A stretch of DNA of 64,000 nt. Source: Flavobacterium aquiphilum (GTDB taxonomy: Bacteria > Bacteroidota > Bacteroidia > Flavobacteriales > Flavobacteriaceae). The stretch is from positions 310,001 to 374,000 of the forward strand of contig NZ_CP114288.1 in the NCBI RefSeq assembly GCF_027111335.1, read 5' to 3'. The notes beneath the pieces are model-generated. The model did not search any database. It was not told the origin of the DNA and saw only the letters and a list, made by a program, of their open reading frames with translations. Shown here piece by piece: positions 38,425-47,128 of the stretch; positions within the stretch are counted from its first letter, which is position 1, and each line of letters opens with the position of its first letter. The translations under genes and the position numbers were made by a program.

Positions 38425-41400
38425 CTACTTCTGAATTTTAACAATTACCATTTTTCCATTGTAAGGCTTATTTCCTTTCTCTGACATTGCCTGTGTTGCT
38501 TCATCTAAATTATCGAACATGGCTTCGTAAATAAAATATTTACTGGATCCAGCATCATAGAAAAAATTAACATTTTTCTGACCAGCTGCAACTGTTTTTG
38601 TAACAAATGCATCTCTTTTTTGAACATCATTATGAACAGCCAATATCACATAATAGCCGCTATCAATTTTATTATTTTTAATAATCTGCATATTGGACTG
38701 ACTTTCACCAAAATCAAAATCTTCTGCTTTTAACGGTGTACTACTCACTTTTGTAGTTTCTTTAATTCGTTTTAAAGTAGCTAAATCTTGCGAAGTACGA
38801 TCCTGGTCATTCAAAGAAACGGCACGCTTGATTCTACGTTTTTTCTCAATCTCAGTTTCGACTTTAATCTGCTCCAACCTGTTAGTTAAAATTGCATTAG
38901 AACGTTCTGCTTTGAGCTGTTCAGCTTTTAAATTCTCTATAGTTTTTAAATAATTCTGATTAATCAAATCATTCTTAGGAGCCTTTTTAAGTCTTTCGTT
39001 GTAAAGTCGGTTAAACTCGTCCAAAGACTCTGCCTGCATTCTGTTAACCTCTGCAATTTGAGCCTTAATGGATTCCAGTTCGGCATTTTCAGCAGAAGTA
39101 CTTTTGAATTCTACTGTTGTTTTAACAATACCTTTATCACTTAAATCATTTTCTTCCCTCATCTCGTTCAATGCTTTTTGCTTATTGGCCACAGAAGCAT
39201 CCAAACGGGTTAACAATTGTTGTTGCTTACGTTTAGAATCTTCTATTGACTTAGCTAAATTATCCATTGACTTGCCAACTTCATCTTTTGGCATTGCATC
39301 GGCTTTGGCCTTGGCAAGCGCCTCAACTGCTAATTTAGCGGCGGCGGCAGCTTCTATTTTATCCTGCTCGGCTTGCGCTGCTGCAGCAGCGTCTGCTTTG
39401 GCTTTATTGTCTGCAGCTAATTTTGCAGCAGCTTCGGCATCGGCTTTAGCTTTCTTCTCAGCAGCTAATTTCGCAGCAGCTTCGGCATCAGCTTTGGCTT
39501 TATTCTCCGCTGCTAATTTGGCAGCAGCTTCGGCATCAGCTTTGGCTTTGTTCTCAGCAGCTAATTTCGCAGCAGCTTCGGCATCGGCTTTAGCTTTCTT
39601 CTCAGCAGCTAATTTTGCAGCGGCTTCGGCTTCGGCTTTGGCTTTATTCTCCGCTGCTAATTTGGCAGCAGCTTCGGCATCAGCTTTGGCTTTGTTCTCA
39701 GCAGCTAATTTCGCAGCAGCATCGGCATCGGCTTTAGCTTTCTTCTCAGCAGCTAATTTTGCAGCGGCTTCGGCTTCGGCTTTGGCTTTATTCTCCGCTG
39801 CTAATTTGGCAGCAGCTTCGGCATCAGCTTTGGCTTTGTTCTCAGCAGCTAATTTCGCAGCAGCTTCGGCATCGGCTTTAGCTTTCTTCTCAGCAGCTAA
39901 TTTTGCAGTCGCTTCAGCATCAGCATCTGCTTTGGCCTTATCAGCAGCTAACTTTGCGGCTGCGGCATCAGCTTTAGCTTTGGCATCAGCATCGGCTTTA
40001 GCTTTATCGGCTGCTAATTTAGCAGCGACAGCATCAGCTTTAGCTTTAACTTTAGCTTCCTCTTTCGCTTTATCAGCGGCATCAGCATCTGCTTTTATTT
40101 TTGCATCGGCGGCTAACTTAGCAGCGGCAGCATCGGCTTTAGCTTTTTTCTCGGCAGCCAATTTAGCAGTCGCTTCGGCATCAGCTTTGGCTTTATTTTC
40201 GGCAGCTAATTTGATAGCAGCTTCAGCATCAGCTTTTGCTTTGGCATCTGCATCGGCTTTAGCTTTATCAGCAGCTAATTTTGCGGCGGCGGCATCGGCT
40301 TTAGCTTTAACTTTCTCTTCTTCTTTGGCTTTATCAGCCGCATCAGCATCTGCTTTAATTTTTGCATCCGCGGCTAACTTAGCGGCGGCGGCATCAGCTT
40401 TAGCTTTTTTCTCAGCAGCTAGTTTAGCAGCGGCTTCTGCATCGGCTTTGGCTTTGTTTTCGGCAGCAAGTTTTGCGGCAGATTCTGCATCGGCTTTAGC
40501 CTTAGCATCAGCATCTGCTTTGGCCTTATCAGCGGCTAATTTTGCGGCGGCGGCATCAGCTTTGGCTTTTGCTTTTGCATCTTCTTTCGCTTTATCAGCG
40601 GCATTAGCATCTGCTTTAATTTTTGCATCGGCAGCTAACTTAGCTTTCTTGGCTTCTTCAACAGCGGCTGCATCAGCTTTAGCTTTATTATCTGCAGCTA
40701 ATTTTGCGGCAGTTTTTGTTTTAGCTTCGGCATCAGCTTTAGCTTTCTTCTCCGCAGCTAGTTTTGCAGCAGCTTCAGCATCGGCTTTAACTTTGTTTTC
40801 GGCAGCAAGTTTTGCTGAAGATTCTGCATCTGCTTTAGCTTTAGCATCAGCAGTCAATTTAGCTTTTGTTACTTGTTCTTGCTTTTTATTTGCTGCTGCT
40901 AAGGCAGCGGCATCAGCTTTAGCTTTTGCATCAGCCACTAATTTCGCTCTATTTTCCGCTATTTTCTGTTGTTGAGCGACCTTTGCATCTGCGGTAGCTT
41001 TTGCATCCGTTTTAGACTTCGCTGTAGGTGTTTGTCTTATTGGAGCTGGCTCAATCAAAGCACCTTCTTCTTCTTCGTCATCTCCGTAATCAAAATTTCT
41101 ACTTTTAATCTTATAGGCTAAAACAACAATATGGGAAGCTCCCAAATTTGAAATATCACCCAACCCCATTCCGTACGAATATTCAAGGGCAATTTTTGGG
41201 GTAATATTAAGTCCAAAACCAGCAGTCAAACCCAAAACCGAATGATATCCTGCTTGAGCCCAAATTCCTTTCGGAACGGCAAACATAGCTGAACCTGAAA
41301 AAATTGTTTTTTCTTTATTTATTTCCGTCTTAACGATACCTGAAAATTTACTTCTATCAAAAAAACCATAAGAATCAACATAACCTGTATACATCACATG

Positions 41401-42003
41401 ACCTTCTATGCCTTTATTTGGGTCGTCTTTTAACATTCCAGAGTTAAAGCTATAAGTTACTAGATTATTAAAGCCCAAACCGAAATCAAAAAATGCTGTT
41501 CCATAATTGATTCCAGGACTGACTGTCATTAATGTATTTGAAGGAATATTTTGTAAAGAAGGATCGGAATAATTTGAAATGATTTTACCATTATTTATAC
41601 CACTTTTATAAGCACTTACATTAATCCCAAAAGTTAAATTACTTTCTTCTTCCAATAAAATATTATGAGCAAAATTGGCAAGCAAACCTGTAGTTTCAAG
41701 TACTCCTTGTGATTGCTTGAATACTCCTAAAGCAACTCCTTCATTCTCTCTAAAACGTCCGGAATAATTCAGCATATAAGTTGTCGGCGCATTATCAAAT
41801 CCTGCCCATTGCGTTTTATTAAACAAGGTTATATAGGCCGCTTGTTGTCTGACAAAACTAAAAGTAGGATTGATAACAAATGAATTAAATTTCAAAGAGT
41901 TTCCTGGAGGAATTACAAATGAAACAATACCATTTTCTTGTTGGGCATAAAAAACCTGAATTGAACAACAAAAAATGAAAACACTTAGTAAAAATTTTTT
42001 CAT
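38425..42003 (-). CDS. sprD: SprD, PorP/SprF-like barrel fused to a long Ala/Lys helix and a SPOR-like domain
   Basis: This 1,192-residue protein has three parts. Residues 1-about 310 are a signal peptide plus a PorP/SprF-type outer membrane barrel (NSFVINPTFSFVRQQAAYITLFNKTQWAGFD-like start, ending at DDEEEE). Residues about 335-905 are almost wholly Ala, Lys, Asp and Glu in heptad-like order, as in the TolA helix, encoded by 45-bp tandem repeats. The last third has coiled coils (905-1090) and a final domain of about 75 residues with the SPOR-like pattern YYVILAV, F-V-K-x-V-A-A-G, YFIYEAMF. In F. johnsoniae sprD is needed for normal SprB-dependent gliding. The gene starts 1 base after the sprC stop, so the two are translationally linked. 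Confidence 0.88.
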   Translation of the reverse strand: MKKFLLSVFIFCCSIQVFYAQQENGIVSFVIPPGNSLKFNSFVINPTFSFVRQQAAYITLFNKTQWAGFDNAPTTYMLNYSGRFRENEGVALGVFKQSQGVLETTGLLANFAHNILLEEESNLTFGINVSAYKSGINNGKIISNYSDPSLQNIPSNTLMTVSPGINYGTAFFDFGLGFNNLVTYSFNSGMLKDDPNKGIEGHVMYTGYVDSYGFFDRSKFSGIVKTEINKEKTIFSGSAMFAVPKGIWAQAGYHSVLGLTAGFGLNITPKIALEYSYGMGLGDISNLGASHIVVLAYKIKSRNFDYGDDEEEEGALIEPAPIRQTPTAKSKTDAKATADAKVAQQQKIAENRAKLVADAKAKADAAALAAANKKQEQVTKAKLTADAKAKADAESSAKLAAENKVKADAEAAAKLAAEKKAKADAEAKTKTAAKLAADNKAKADAAAVEEAKKAKLAADAKIKADANAADKAKEDAKAKAKADAAAAKLAADKAKADADAKAKADAESAAKLAAENKAKADAEAAAKLAAEKKAKADAAAAKLAADAKIKADADAADKAKEEEKVKAKADAAAAKLAADKAKADADAKAKADAEAAIKLAAENKAKADAEATAKLAAEKKAKADAAAAKLAADAKIKADADAADKAKEEAKVKAKADAVAAKLAADKAKADADAKAKADAAAAKLAADKAKADADAEATAKLAAEKKAKADAEAAAKLAAENKAKADAEAAAKLAAENKAKAEAEAAAKLAAEKKAKADADAAAKLAAENKAKADAEAAAKLAAENKAKAEAEAAAKLAAEKKAKADAEAAAKLAAENKAKADAEAAAKLAAENKAKADAEAAAKLAAEKKAKADAEAAAKLAADNKAKADAAAAAQAEQDKIEAAAAAKLAVEALAKAKADAMPKDEVGKSMDNLAKSIEDSKRKQQQLLTRLDASVANKQKALNEMREENDLSDKGIVKTTVEFKSTSAENAELESIKAQIAEVNRMQAESLDEFNRLYNERLKKAPKNDLINQNYLKTIENLKAEQLKAERSNAILTNRLEQIKVETEIEKKRRIKRAVSLNDQDRTSQDLATLKRIKETTKVSSTPLKAEDFDFGESQSNMQIIKNNKIDSGYYVILAVHNDVQKRDAFVTKTVAAGQKNVNFFYDAGSSKYFIYEAMFDNLDEATQAMSEKGNKPYNGKMVIVKIQK
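39300..41000 (-). repeat. 45-bp minisatellite encoding the SprD Ala/Lys helix
   Basis: Tandem units of 45 bases encode the 15-residue pattern AAKLAAENKAKADAE with E/D and N/K changes. At 39421-39930 three units group into a higher-order 135-bp block repeated about three times. Further toward the N-terminus, mixed units (AADAKIKADADAADKAKEE) recur. Unit length is a multiple of three, so changes in copy number keep frame. Confidence 0.85.
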
Positions 42004-42004
42004 A

Positions 42005-43510
42005 CTATTTCAGAAGAGTTATCGAGCCCTTTTGAGGAGATTCTCCAGTTGGGGTAATTATATAATAATAAACAGGGTTAAAATTGAATTCAATAGCCTC
42101 TTGTGGCCATCCATTAAAGTTATCGTAATTATCTGTTTGATAAACTATTTCACCTAATGAATTTAAAATTACTATATGCGTTTTTGTTCCCTCTATATAC
42201 TTATCTGGGATTATCCATGTATCATTAATACCATCACCATTTGGAGATACAATATTTGAAATTTTTGGCACATTCGCATTTACTTTATAAGAAACTGTAA
42301 AAGGAAATTTATCTGTCACAACGCATCCTGAATTTTGAGTCACTTCACCACTATAATTTCCTTGAGCAGTAATATCAAAATTATTTTTATCAGCTCCAGC
42401 TATTAATGCCCCATTCAAAAACCATTGATAAGTAGGTGAAGAAGCATTCGTTGTTATTGAGACATTGATTGTCACTCCCTCTGTAATACGATTAATCTTT
42501 CCAACTTCAACGCCTGAGATGCTGCTATTAGTTGTAAGCACTTTTAGATCAATCGTCCCTGTTGATTTACATCCTCCGAAATCAACATCACAAGTATAAA
42601 CTCCAGCTGAACTAGTTTGATAGGTTTGAGAAATAGCGCCATTAATAACAACATTATCCTTTCTCCATACATAAGAATTACCGGCAGAGGCAGACAAGGT
42701 AGTGCCCCCAGAACTAGGACAAAAGGGATTCCCTAAACTTGAAGTAATTACTGCTCCAGAGCCTGATCCGCTAGAAACAGTTACGGTTTGTGAACGTGTA
42801 TTCACATCTGTGCAAGGTCCATAGTCCACCTCTACATAATATTCACCGCCCTGATTGACAGACAAACTGCTTTTGGATTCATTTGGGACAACTACACCAT
42901 TTTTATACCATTTATACTTTAACTGTGGATATTGTAAAGGAGAAGAATTAGGAACTGAAGGCGTTGAATTATCAATTGCAAGCGTAACACTTCCCCCAAT
43001 GCAAAAACTTAAGGTATTACTCTTATTGTTAACATAAAAAGACCCAGAATATGCTAAAAAATAAATGGGAAAAGAAGATTGCAAATCACTTGATTTAAAA
43101 TCCTGACTTGTAGTTCCAGTTGAACTCTGGACACGTAACTTATAGGTATTCGAGCCTACTAAGTCGGCTGGTACTTCAAAAGTAAGTGTCTTATCTGTAG
43201 AAGTATCCGGAGGAGTATTGACCCCATTTGATATTATTTTAGGCTTTATACTTGAAGCAAAATTATCACTTGAAAGTAAAACTACGAAAGTTTCATTGGC
43301 TGCAAAACCAGATATTTTAAAAGGAACTTCATACCTATTATATCCATTAGGATAATCGACATTCGGAATATTAGCGCAAATCTGAGAATAACCCAGTTTT
43401 TGAGGTAAAATAGTTTGTCCAAATAATGAAATTGCTGACGGAAGTAACAATAACATCCAAAAAAACACAAATTTATCGAAAGAAGAAAAGAGAGGAGTTT
43501 TTCTATTCAT
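42005..43510 (-). CDS. sprC: SprC, exported gliding protein with Ig-like modules and a type B C-terminal domain
   Basis: This 501-residue protein has a signal peptide ending SLFGQ. Several Ig-like or PKD-like beta modules follow: LKYKWYKNGVVVP near residue 205, then GNSYVWRKDNVVING, then PTYQWFLNGALI. Cys residues recur at similar places in each. The end is a gliding-motility C-terminal domain (NIVSPNGDGINDTW, IVILNSLGEIVYQTDNYDNFNGWP), which marks it as type IX secretion cargo like SprB. In F. johnsoniae sprC lies in the sprB operon and its loss reduces spreading. It overlaps functionally with sprD, whose gene begins one base later. Assignment is by order and domain content. Confidence 0.85.
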   Translation of the reverse strand: MNRKTPLFSSFDKFVFFWMLLLLPSAISLFGQTILPQKLGYSQICANIPNVDYPNGYNRYEVPFKISGFAANETFVVLLSSDNFASSIKPKIISNGVNTPPDTSTDKTLTFEVPADLVGSNTYKLRVQSSTGTTSQDFKSSDLQSSFPIYFLAYSGSFYVNNKSNTLSFCIGGSVTLAIDNSTPSVPNSSPLQYPQLKYKWYKNGVVVPNESKSSLSVNQGGEYYVEVDYGPCTDVNTRSQTVTVSSGSGSGAVITSSLGNPFCPSSGGTTLSASAGNSYVWRKDNVVINGAISQTYQTSSAGVYTCDVDFGGCKSTGTIDLKVLTTNSSISGVEVGKINRITEGVTINVSITTNASSPTYQWFLNGALIAGADKNNFDITAQGNYSGEVTQNSGCVVTDKFPFTVSYKVNANVPKISNIVSPNGDGINDTWIIPDKYIEGTKTHIVILNSLGEIVYQTDNYDNFNGWPQEAIEFNFNPVYYYIITPTGESPQKGSITLLK

Positions 43511-43666
43511 ATGTTGATATTTAAGCTATTCAAGAAGTTATAGCTGATCATTTTGTCTTTCAGCTATCGCTCGAGTAGCAAATTATCATTGAAGTTCATA
43601 ACAGGTTGTCGAGTTAACATTGTTGAAACAGATTGTTAAAAATTTAATTTCTTTAACGCCATTAAG

Positions 43667-43724
43667 TAATAAAATGAAAGCCAAACCTCCTTGATAACGT
43701 TTAGGTCTAACTTTCATTTTATTA
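43667..43724 (-). other. 14-bp stem-loop between the beta-helix gene and sprC
   Basis: TAATAAAATGAAAG (43667-43680) is the exact reverse complement of 43711-43724, with a 30-base loop that can form a small inner stem. It starts just after the stop of the upstream operon gene (43743) and no clean T-run follows. It could be a partial terminator or an mRNA-processing or stability hairpin that sets different levels for sprC-D-B-F. Confidence 0.55.
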
Positions 43725-43742
43725 TAAAGACTATTATAAATC

Positions 43743-45029
43743 CTATTTAGCGGCTGCAGTAAATTTTGAAAGTGCTAATCTGAAATCAGGTCTTCTTGGA
43801 TTTGCAAAATCATTAAACGTTTCGATATTTGTTGTTTTAGAATACAAATTAAAGAATGCGCTTTCACCATAGTAACTCTCTAACTCTTCATTTTCAGTCG
43901 ATCCTTCAGAGAAAATATTGCCATTGCAAAAATTGAAATACATTTCTTCGATTCTGATTTTCTTAAGATTTTTGTCATTGATTTCAATGTTACGATCAAA
44001 TACAACTGCTGGACTAAATCCAGATATTACACTTTTTCTTAAAACTAGGGAAGAATTTTCACCAACAAATACTCCTTCTTTTACCAAACCTGCTTTGATA
44101 TCTTGGTCAATATTATCACTGTCATTTGCAAAAGTCAAATTGGTTGCTGTAACAAGTGTTGGCTTTTTGGTAAAGTCAACCTCTTCTTTCTTTACATATG
44201 AAGTAATATCCAAACAACGTGATCCGCTGCTTCCTGTCAAATAAGAAGATCTAACAGCTAATGAATTATCGATCTTGGCCTGAGCACCAAAAGCAAATTT
44301 GAAATCTATTCCACTACATTTATAAGAAACCATTTTGTTCATTACAGGCTCACCGCCAAGAACTTCAAAAGAATCACCTGCAGCATAGCTCACCATTATG
44401 TTTTCTAAGATAGTTTTATTACCAATACCTCCCAATAAAAGAGCATTGAAACCTTCTGAAGATCCTCTAACCTTTTTACCTGCAAATTCAATTCTTACGA
44501 ATTTCATAACTCCAGAAGAACTTGCTGGGTTTTGACCTCCATAAGTAGTTAAGCTTGGGTCTAAATCGAAATTTACTGAAGAATAACTTCCAAACTTATT
44601 GATCGGGGCATCACCTAAAACAATGATTCCTCCCCAGTCACCAGCTTTTCTTGTAGATTTGTTTGAAGTAAAAACGATAGGATCGGTCTCCATTCCTTCA
44701 GCAATTATTTGAGCACCTTTAGTAATAATTAAAGTCCCCTTTGAATCTCCGTCACCAATAATAACTGTCCCAGGTTCAATCGTAAGAACAGCGTTGTTAG
44801 TTACGTATACATTACCTTGCAGAATGTAAGTATCTTTCTTTACCAGCTTAGTATTTGTGGTAATATTCCCAGCCAAAATTTGCGTTGCTTCACCATAATC
44901 AACTTTGCCCGGTTTAAATTCAGTCCAGTTATTCAACCAATTGCTTGATCCAATAATCCCTTTCTCTTGTTGTGCATTTGAGTTGCAAACAGTCGCAAGG
45001 AAAACACATATAAGTAATATGTTTTTCAT
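43743..45029 (-). CDS. Exported beta-helix-like protein in the spr operon
   Basis: This 428-residue protein has a signal peptide (MKNILLICVFLATVCNSNAQ). Its N-terminal half has the right-handed beta-helix rhythm: LVKKDTYILQGNVYVTNNAVLTIEPGTVIIGDG, TLIITKGAQIIAEG, IVFTSNKSTRKAGDWGGIIVLG, then LTYGGQNPASSSGVMKFVRIEFAG-type turns. Related proteins are common in Bacteroidota and are often mislabelled as transporters. No T9SS C-terminal domain is seen. It is the second gene of the minus-strand block leading to sprC. I recall that the F. johnsoniae spr operon also has extra genes upstream of sprC, consistent with this placement. Role in gliding unknown. Confidence 0.75.
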   Translation of the reverse strand: MKNILLICVFLATVCNSNAQQEKGIIGSSNWLNNWTEFKPGKVDYGEATQILAGNITTNTKLVKKDTYILQGNVYVTNNAVLTIEPGTVIIGDGDSKGTLIITKGAQIIAEGMETDPIVFTSNKSTRKAGDWGGIIVLGDAPINKFGSYSSVNFDLDPSLTTYGGQNPASSSGVMKFVRIEFAGKKVRGSSEGFNALLLGGIGNKTILENIMVSYAAGDSFEVLGGEPVMNKMVSYKCSGIDFKFAFGAQAKIDNSLAVRSSYLTGSSGSRCLDITSYVKKEEVDFTKKPTLVTATNLTFANDSDNIDQDIKAGLVKEGVFVGENSSLVLRKSVISGFSPAVVFDRNIEINDKNLKKIRIEEMYFNFCNGNIFSEGSTENEELESYYGESAFFNLYSKTTNIETFNDFANPRRPDFRLALSKFTAAAK

Positions 45030-45103
45030 AGATTTGGGGTATTAAATTATTATAACTCCGTAGGTTAAGAGTATACTACCTCATAAAGAGTGAATATTCA
45101 AAC

Positions 45104-45136
45104 TTTAGTTGAGATTATTAAATAATCTCAACTAAA
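45104..45136 (-). other. Perfect 16-bp hairpin between the first and second spr-operon genes
   Basis: TTTAGTTGAGATTATT (45104-45119) and AATAATCTCAACTAAA (45121-45136) are exact complements around one base, beginning 6 bases after the first gene's stop codon. In the minus direction the stem is not followed by a T-run, so it is a poor intrinsic terminator. A role in mRNA 3'-end stability, processing or attenuation fits better. Confidence 0.65.
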
Positions 45137-45142
45137 AAACTT

Positions 45143-45589
45143 TTATTGTGCCTCAACTTCATGCAATGATTTTAATGTTTGCTCATAGAACAACACCATA
45201 GTCACCAGTTGATTCTTATCTGCATAAGGAAGCATTTTTCTTAAGAAACTTACTGTAATATCTAAATAAGTTTGGGTTGCTTCTGTTTCTAAATCTAATG
45301 CTTTTCTGTTATCCGCATCGTCAGGAATTCCTAAATCAGTCATTGTAACACCAGGCTTAGTAGCCAAAGCAATATGAGGTAAAATTTTAACCATTACTTT
45401 CATACGCTCAATATACAATTCAACCAATTCCCCTTTCGACATCGCTTTAAGCGTCTTGTCATCATAGTAAGTACGTATTGCAGCACTAGTGCTAACTATA
45501 CTTTTTGGCATGTTTGGTTTTGCTTGTGCAAATCCCTTAGAAGTTAATGCTAACATTACAATACTGAAAAATATAATTTTCCCTTTCAT
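45143..45589 (-). CDS. Small exported helical protein, first gene of the spr operon
   Basis: This 148-residue protein has a signal peptide (MKGKIIFFSIVMLALTSKGFAQ) and an otherwise helical, charged mature part (LKAMSKGELVELYIERMKVMVKILPHIA, LDLETEATQTYLD, LVTMVLFYEQTLKSLHEVEAQ). No domain recognised. It lies directly after the candidate operon promoter (45618-45647) and is separated from the beta-helix gene by a 16-bp hairpin. Operon position suggests a periplasmic role linked to gliding or SprB secretion, but that is inference from context only. Confidence 0.7.
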   Translation of the reverse strand: MKGKIIFFSIVMLALTSKGFAQAKPNMPKSIVSTSAAIRTYYDDKTLKAMSKGELVELYIERMKVMVKILPHIALATKPGVTMTDLGIPDDADNRKALDLETEATQTYLDITVSFLRKMLPYADKNQLVTMVLFYEQTLKSLHEVEAQ

Positions 45590-45617
45590 ATCTTGGTCTT
45601 TGAATTAATTAATAAAA

Positions 45618-45647
45618 CAAAAATATGCAATTAAATTGAATTTGCAA
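45618..45647 (-). promoter_or_regulatory. Candidate promoter of the spr gliding operon
   Basis: Minus strand: TTG (45647-45645), 19 bases, TATTTTTG (45625-45618), a full match to TTG/N17-23/TAnnTTTG. The expected start of transcription is about 20 bases before the first gene's ATG at 45589. The gap 45590-45992 otherwise holds AT-rich DNA and the holB promoter. Confidence 0.5.
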
Positions 45648-45960
45648 GTCGAATAAAAAAATTAAAGCAGCATTTTATTCAAAAATGAAAGAAAAAACCT
45701 CTTTATACGGAGCAAACCCCGCATTTTATCGATATAAACTGCATTTAAAAAAATTAACACAAAATTAGAATTTAACAACATACGTAAGTTTTTACCTATT
45801 CATTGAGATAAGAATAAAGCTCTTTAATGGAAAAATAAAAAAATAATACAGAAGTTATTAACTATTGTTGGTTGAAAAAAAAGCTCGCATTATACAAATT
45901 CCTACTCTGAAATTAAAATTCTGTACTTACCGCAAAACCAAACTTTCTAATAGAAAATTT

Positions 45961-45988
45961 TTGAAACTATCATTTTCTTCTATCTTTG
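45961..45988 (+). promoter_or_regulatory. Promoter of holB, leaderless or nearly so
   Basis: TTG (45961-45963), 17 bases, TATCTTTG (45981-45988). The holB ATG begins at 45993, five bases after the box, which is close to the expected transcription start. The mRNA may begin at or next to its AUG. Confidence 0.55.
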
Positions 45989-45992
45989 CTAC

Positions 45993-47123
45993 ATGGAATT
46001 TACAAAAATTTTAGGTCAGGAATACATAAAAAACCACTTAATTCAAAGTGCTAATTTAGGCAGAATTCCACATGCTCAATTATTTGTTGGTCCAGAAGGA
46101 AGTGGCACATTAGCCATGGCAATTGCATATACTCATCATATTCTTTGCAATGGAGGATCTAACGAATCCTGCAGCCTTAAATTTCAAAAATTATCACATC
46201 CAGACTTACATTTTATCTACCCTACTGTTACTACTGATGAAGTTAAAGTAAAACCAAAAAGCATTGATTTTATTGCTGATTGGAGAGAATTTGTTTTGGA
46301 AAATCCATACGGTGGATTATTTGATTGGTATGCCAAATTAGGAGTTCAGAACAAACAAGGTGAAATCCGAGTAGATGATGCACAGGAAATCTTAAAATCA
46401 CTTTCGCTAAAATCATACGAAGGAGGATACAAAATAATGATCATTTGGATGGCCGATAAAATGAATATCGCAGCATCCAACAAACTGCTCAAACTTCTGG
46501 AAGAACCGCCTGAAAAGACTGTTTTCATTCTCATTTCTGAAAATGAAGAGGATATTATTCAAACGATTCGATCACGCTGTCAGGTTACAAAATTCAGTGG
46601 ATTAAGCGAACAGATCATTGCCAATGGTCTAGTTAAAAGTAAAAATATTGAACTTAATCGAGCATTAAAAATAGCACATCAAGCTCAAGGAAATTACAAT
46701 AAAGCGCTACAATTACTTACCGATGATTATGATGGACTCCCATTTGAACAATGGTTTGTTACTTGGGTTCGCGCTGCTTTCAAAGCCAAAGGAAATGCTG
46801 CTGCCATCCAGGATTTGATCCAATGGAGTGAACAAATAGCTGCCTTAGGAAGGGAAACGCAAAAAAAATTCCTTCAGTTCTGTATCGAAATGTTCCGTCA
46901 AGCGTTATTATTAAATTATGAAACCAAAAGCCTTGTTTACATTGAGCCAAAAGTCGAAAAATTCAAATTAGAAAACTTTGCCCCTTTTGTAAACGGAAAT
47001 AACATTAACGAAATATTCAAAGAATTATCTGATGCAATGTACCATATAGAACGCAATGGTAATGCCAAAATAATTTTAACTGACCTTTCGATAAAACTTA
47101 CTCGTTTAATACATAAAAAATAA
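45993..47123 (+). CDS. holB: DNA polymerase III subunit delta'
   Basis: This 376-residue AAA+ clamp-loader subunit begins ILGQEYIKNHLIQSANLGRIPHAQLFVGPEGSG. The P-loop is degenerate (GPEGSGTL lacks the GK pair), as usual for delta', which does not hydrolyse ATP. NKLLKLLEEPPEKTVFILIS and the SRC motif in IRSRCQVTKF follow, the latter being the arginine-finger motif that acts on a neighbouring subunit. It helps load the sliding clamp at the replication fork. It heads a run with a DoxX-like gene (5-base gap) and a thioesterase. Confidence 0.92.
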   Translation: MEFTKILGQEYIKNHLIQSANLGRIPHAQLFVGPEGSGTLAMAIAYTHHILCNGGSNESCSLKFQKLSHPDLHFIYPTVTTDEVKVKPKSIDFIADWREFVLENPYGGLFDWYAKLGVQNKQGEIRVDDAQEILKSLSLKSYEGGYKIMIIWMADKMNIAASNKLLKLLEEPPEKTVFILISENEEDIIQTIRSRCQVTKFSGLSEQIIANGLVKSKNIELNRALKIAHQAQGNYNKALQLLTDDYDGLPFEQWFVTWVRAAFKAKGNAAAIQDLIQWSEQIAALGRETQKKFLQFCIEMFRQALLLNYETKSLVYIEPKVEKFKLENFAPFVNGNNINEIFKELSDAMYHIERNGNAKIILTDLSIKLTRLIHKK

Positions 47124-47128
47124 ACCCC

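Noticed and set aside
39068..40975. A 635-codon open frame antisense to the sprD repeat region
   Set aside because: It is the mirror of the Ala/Lys minisatellite: the repeat has no stop in this frame and gives only Ala/Ser/Phe-rich low-complexity sequence. SprD on the other strand has clear domains.
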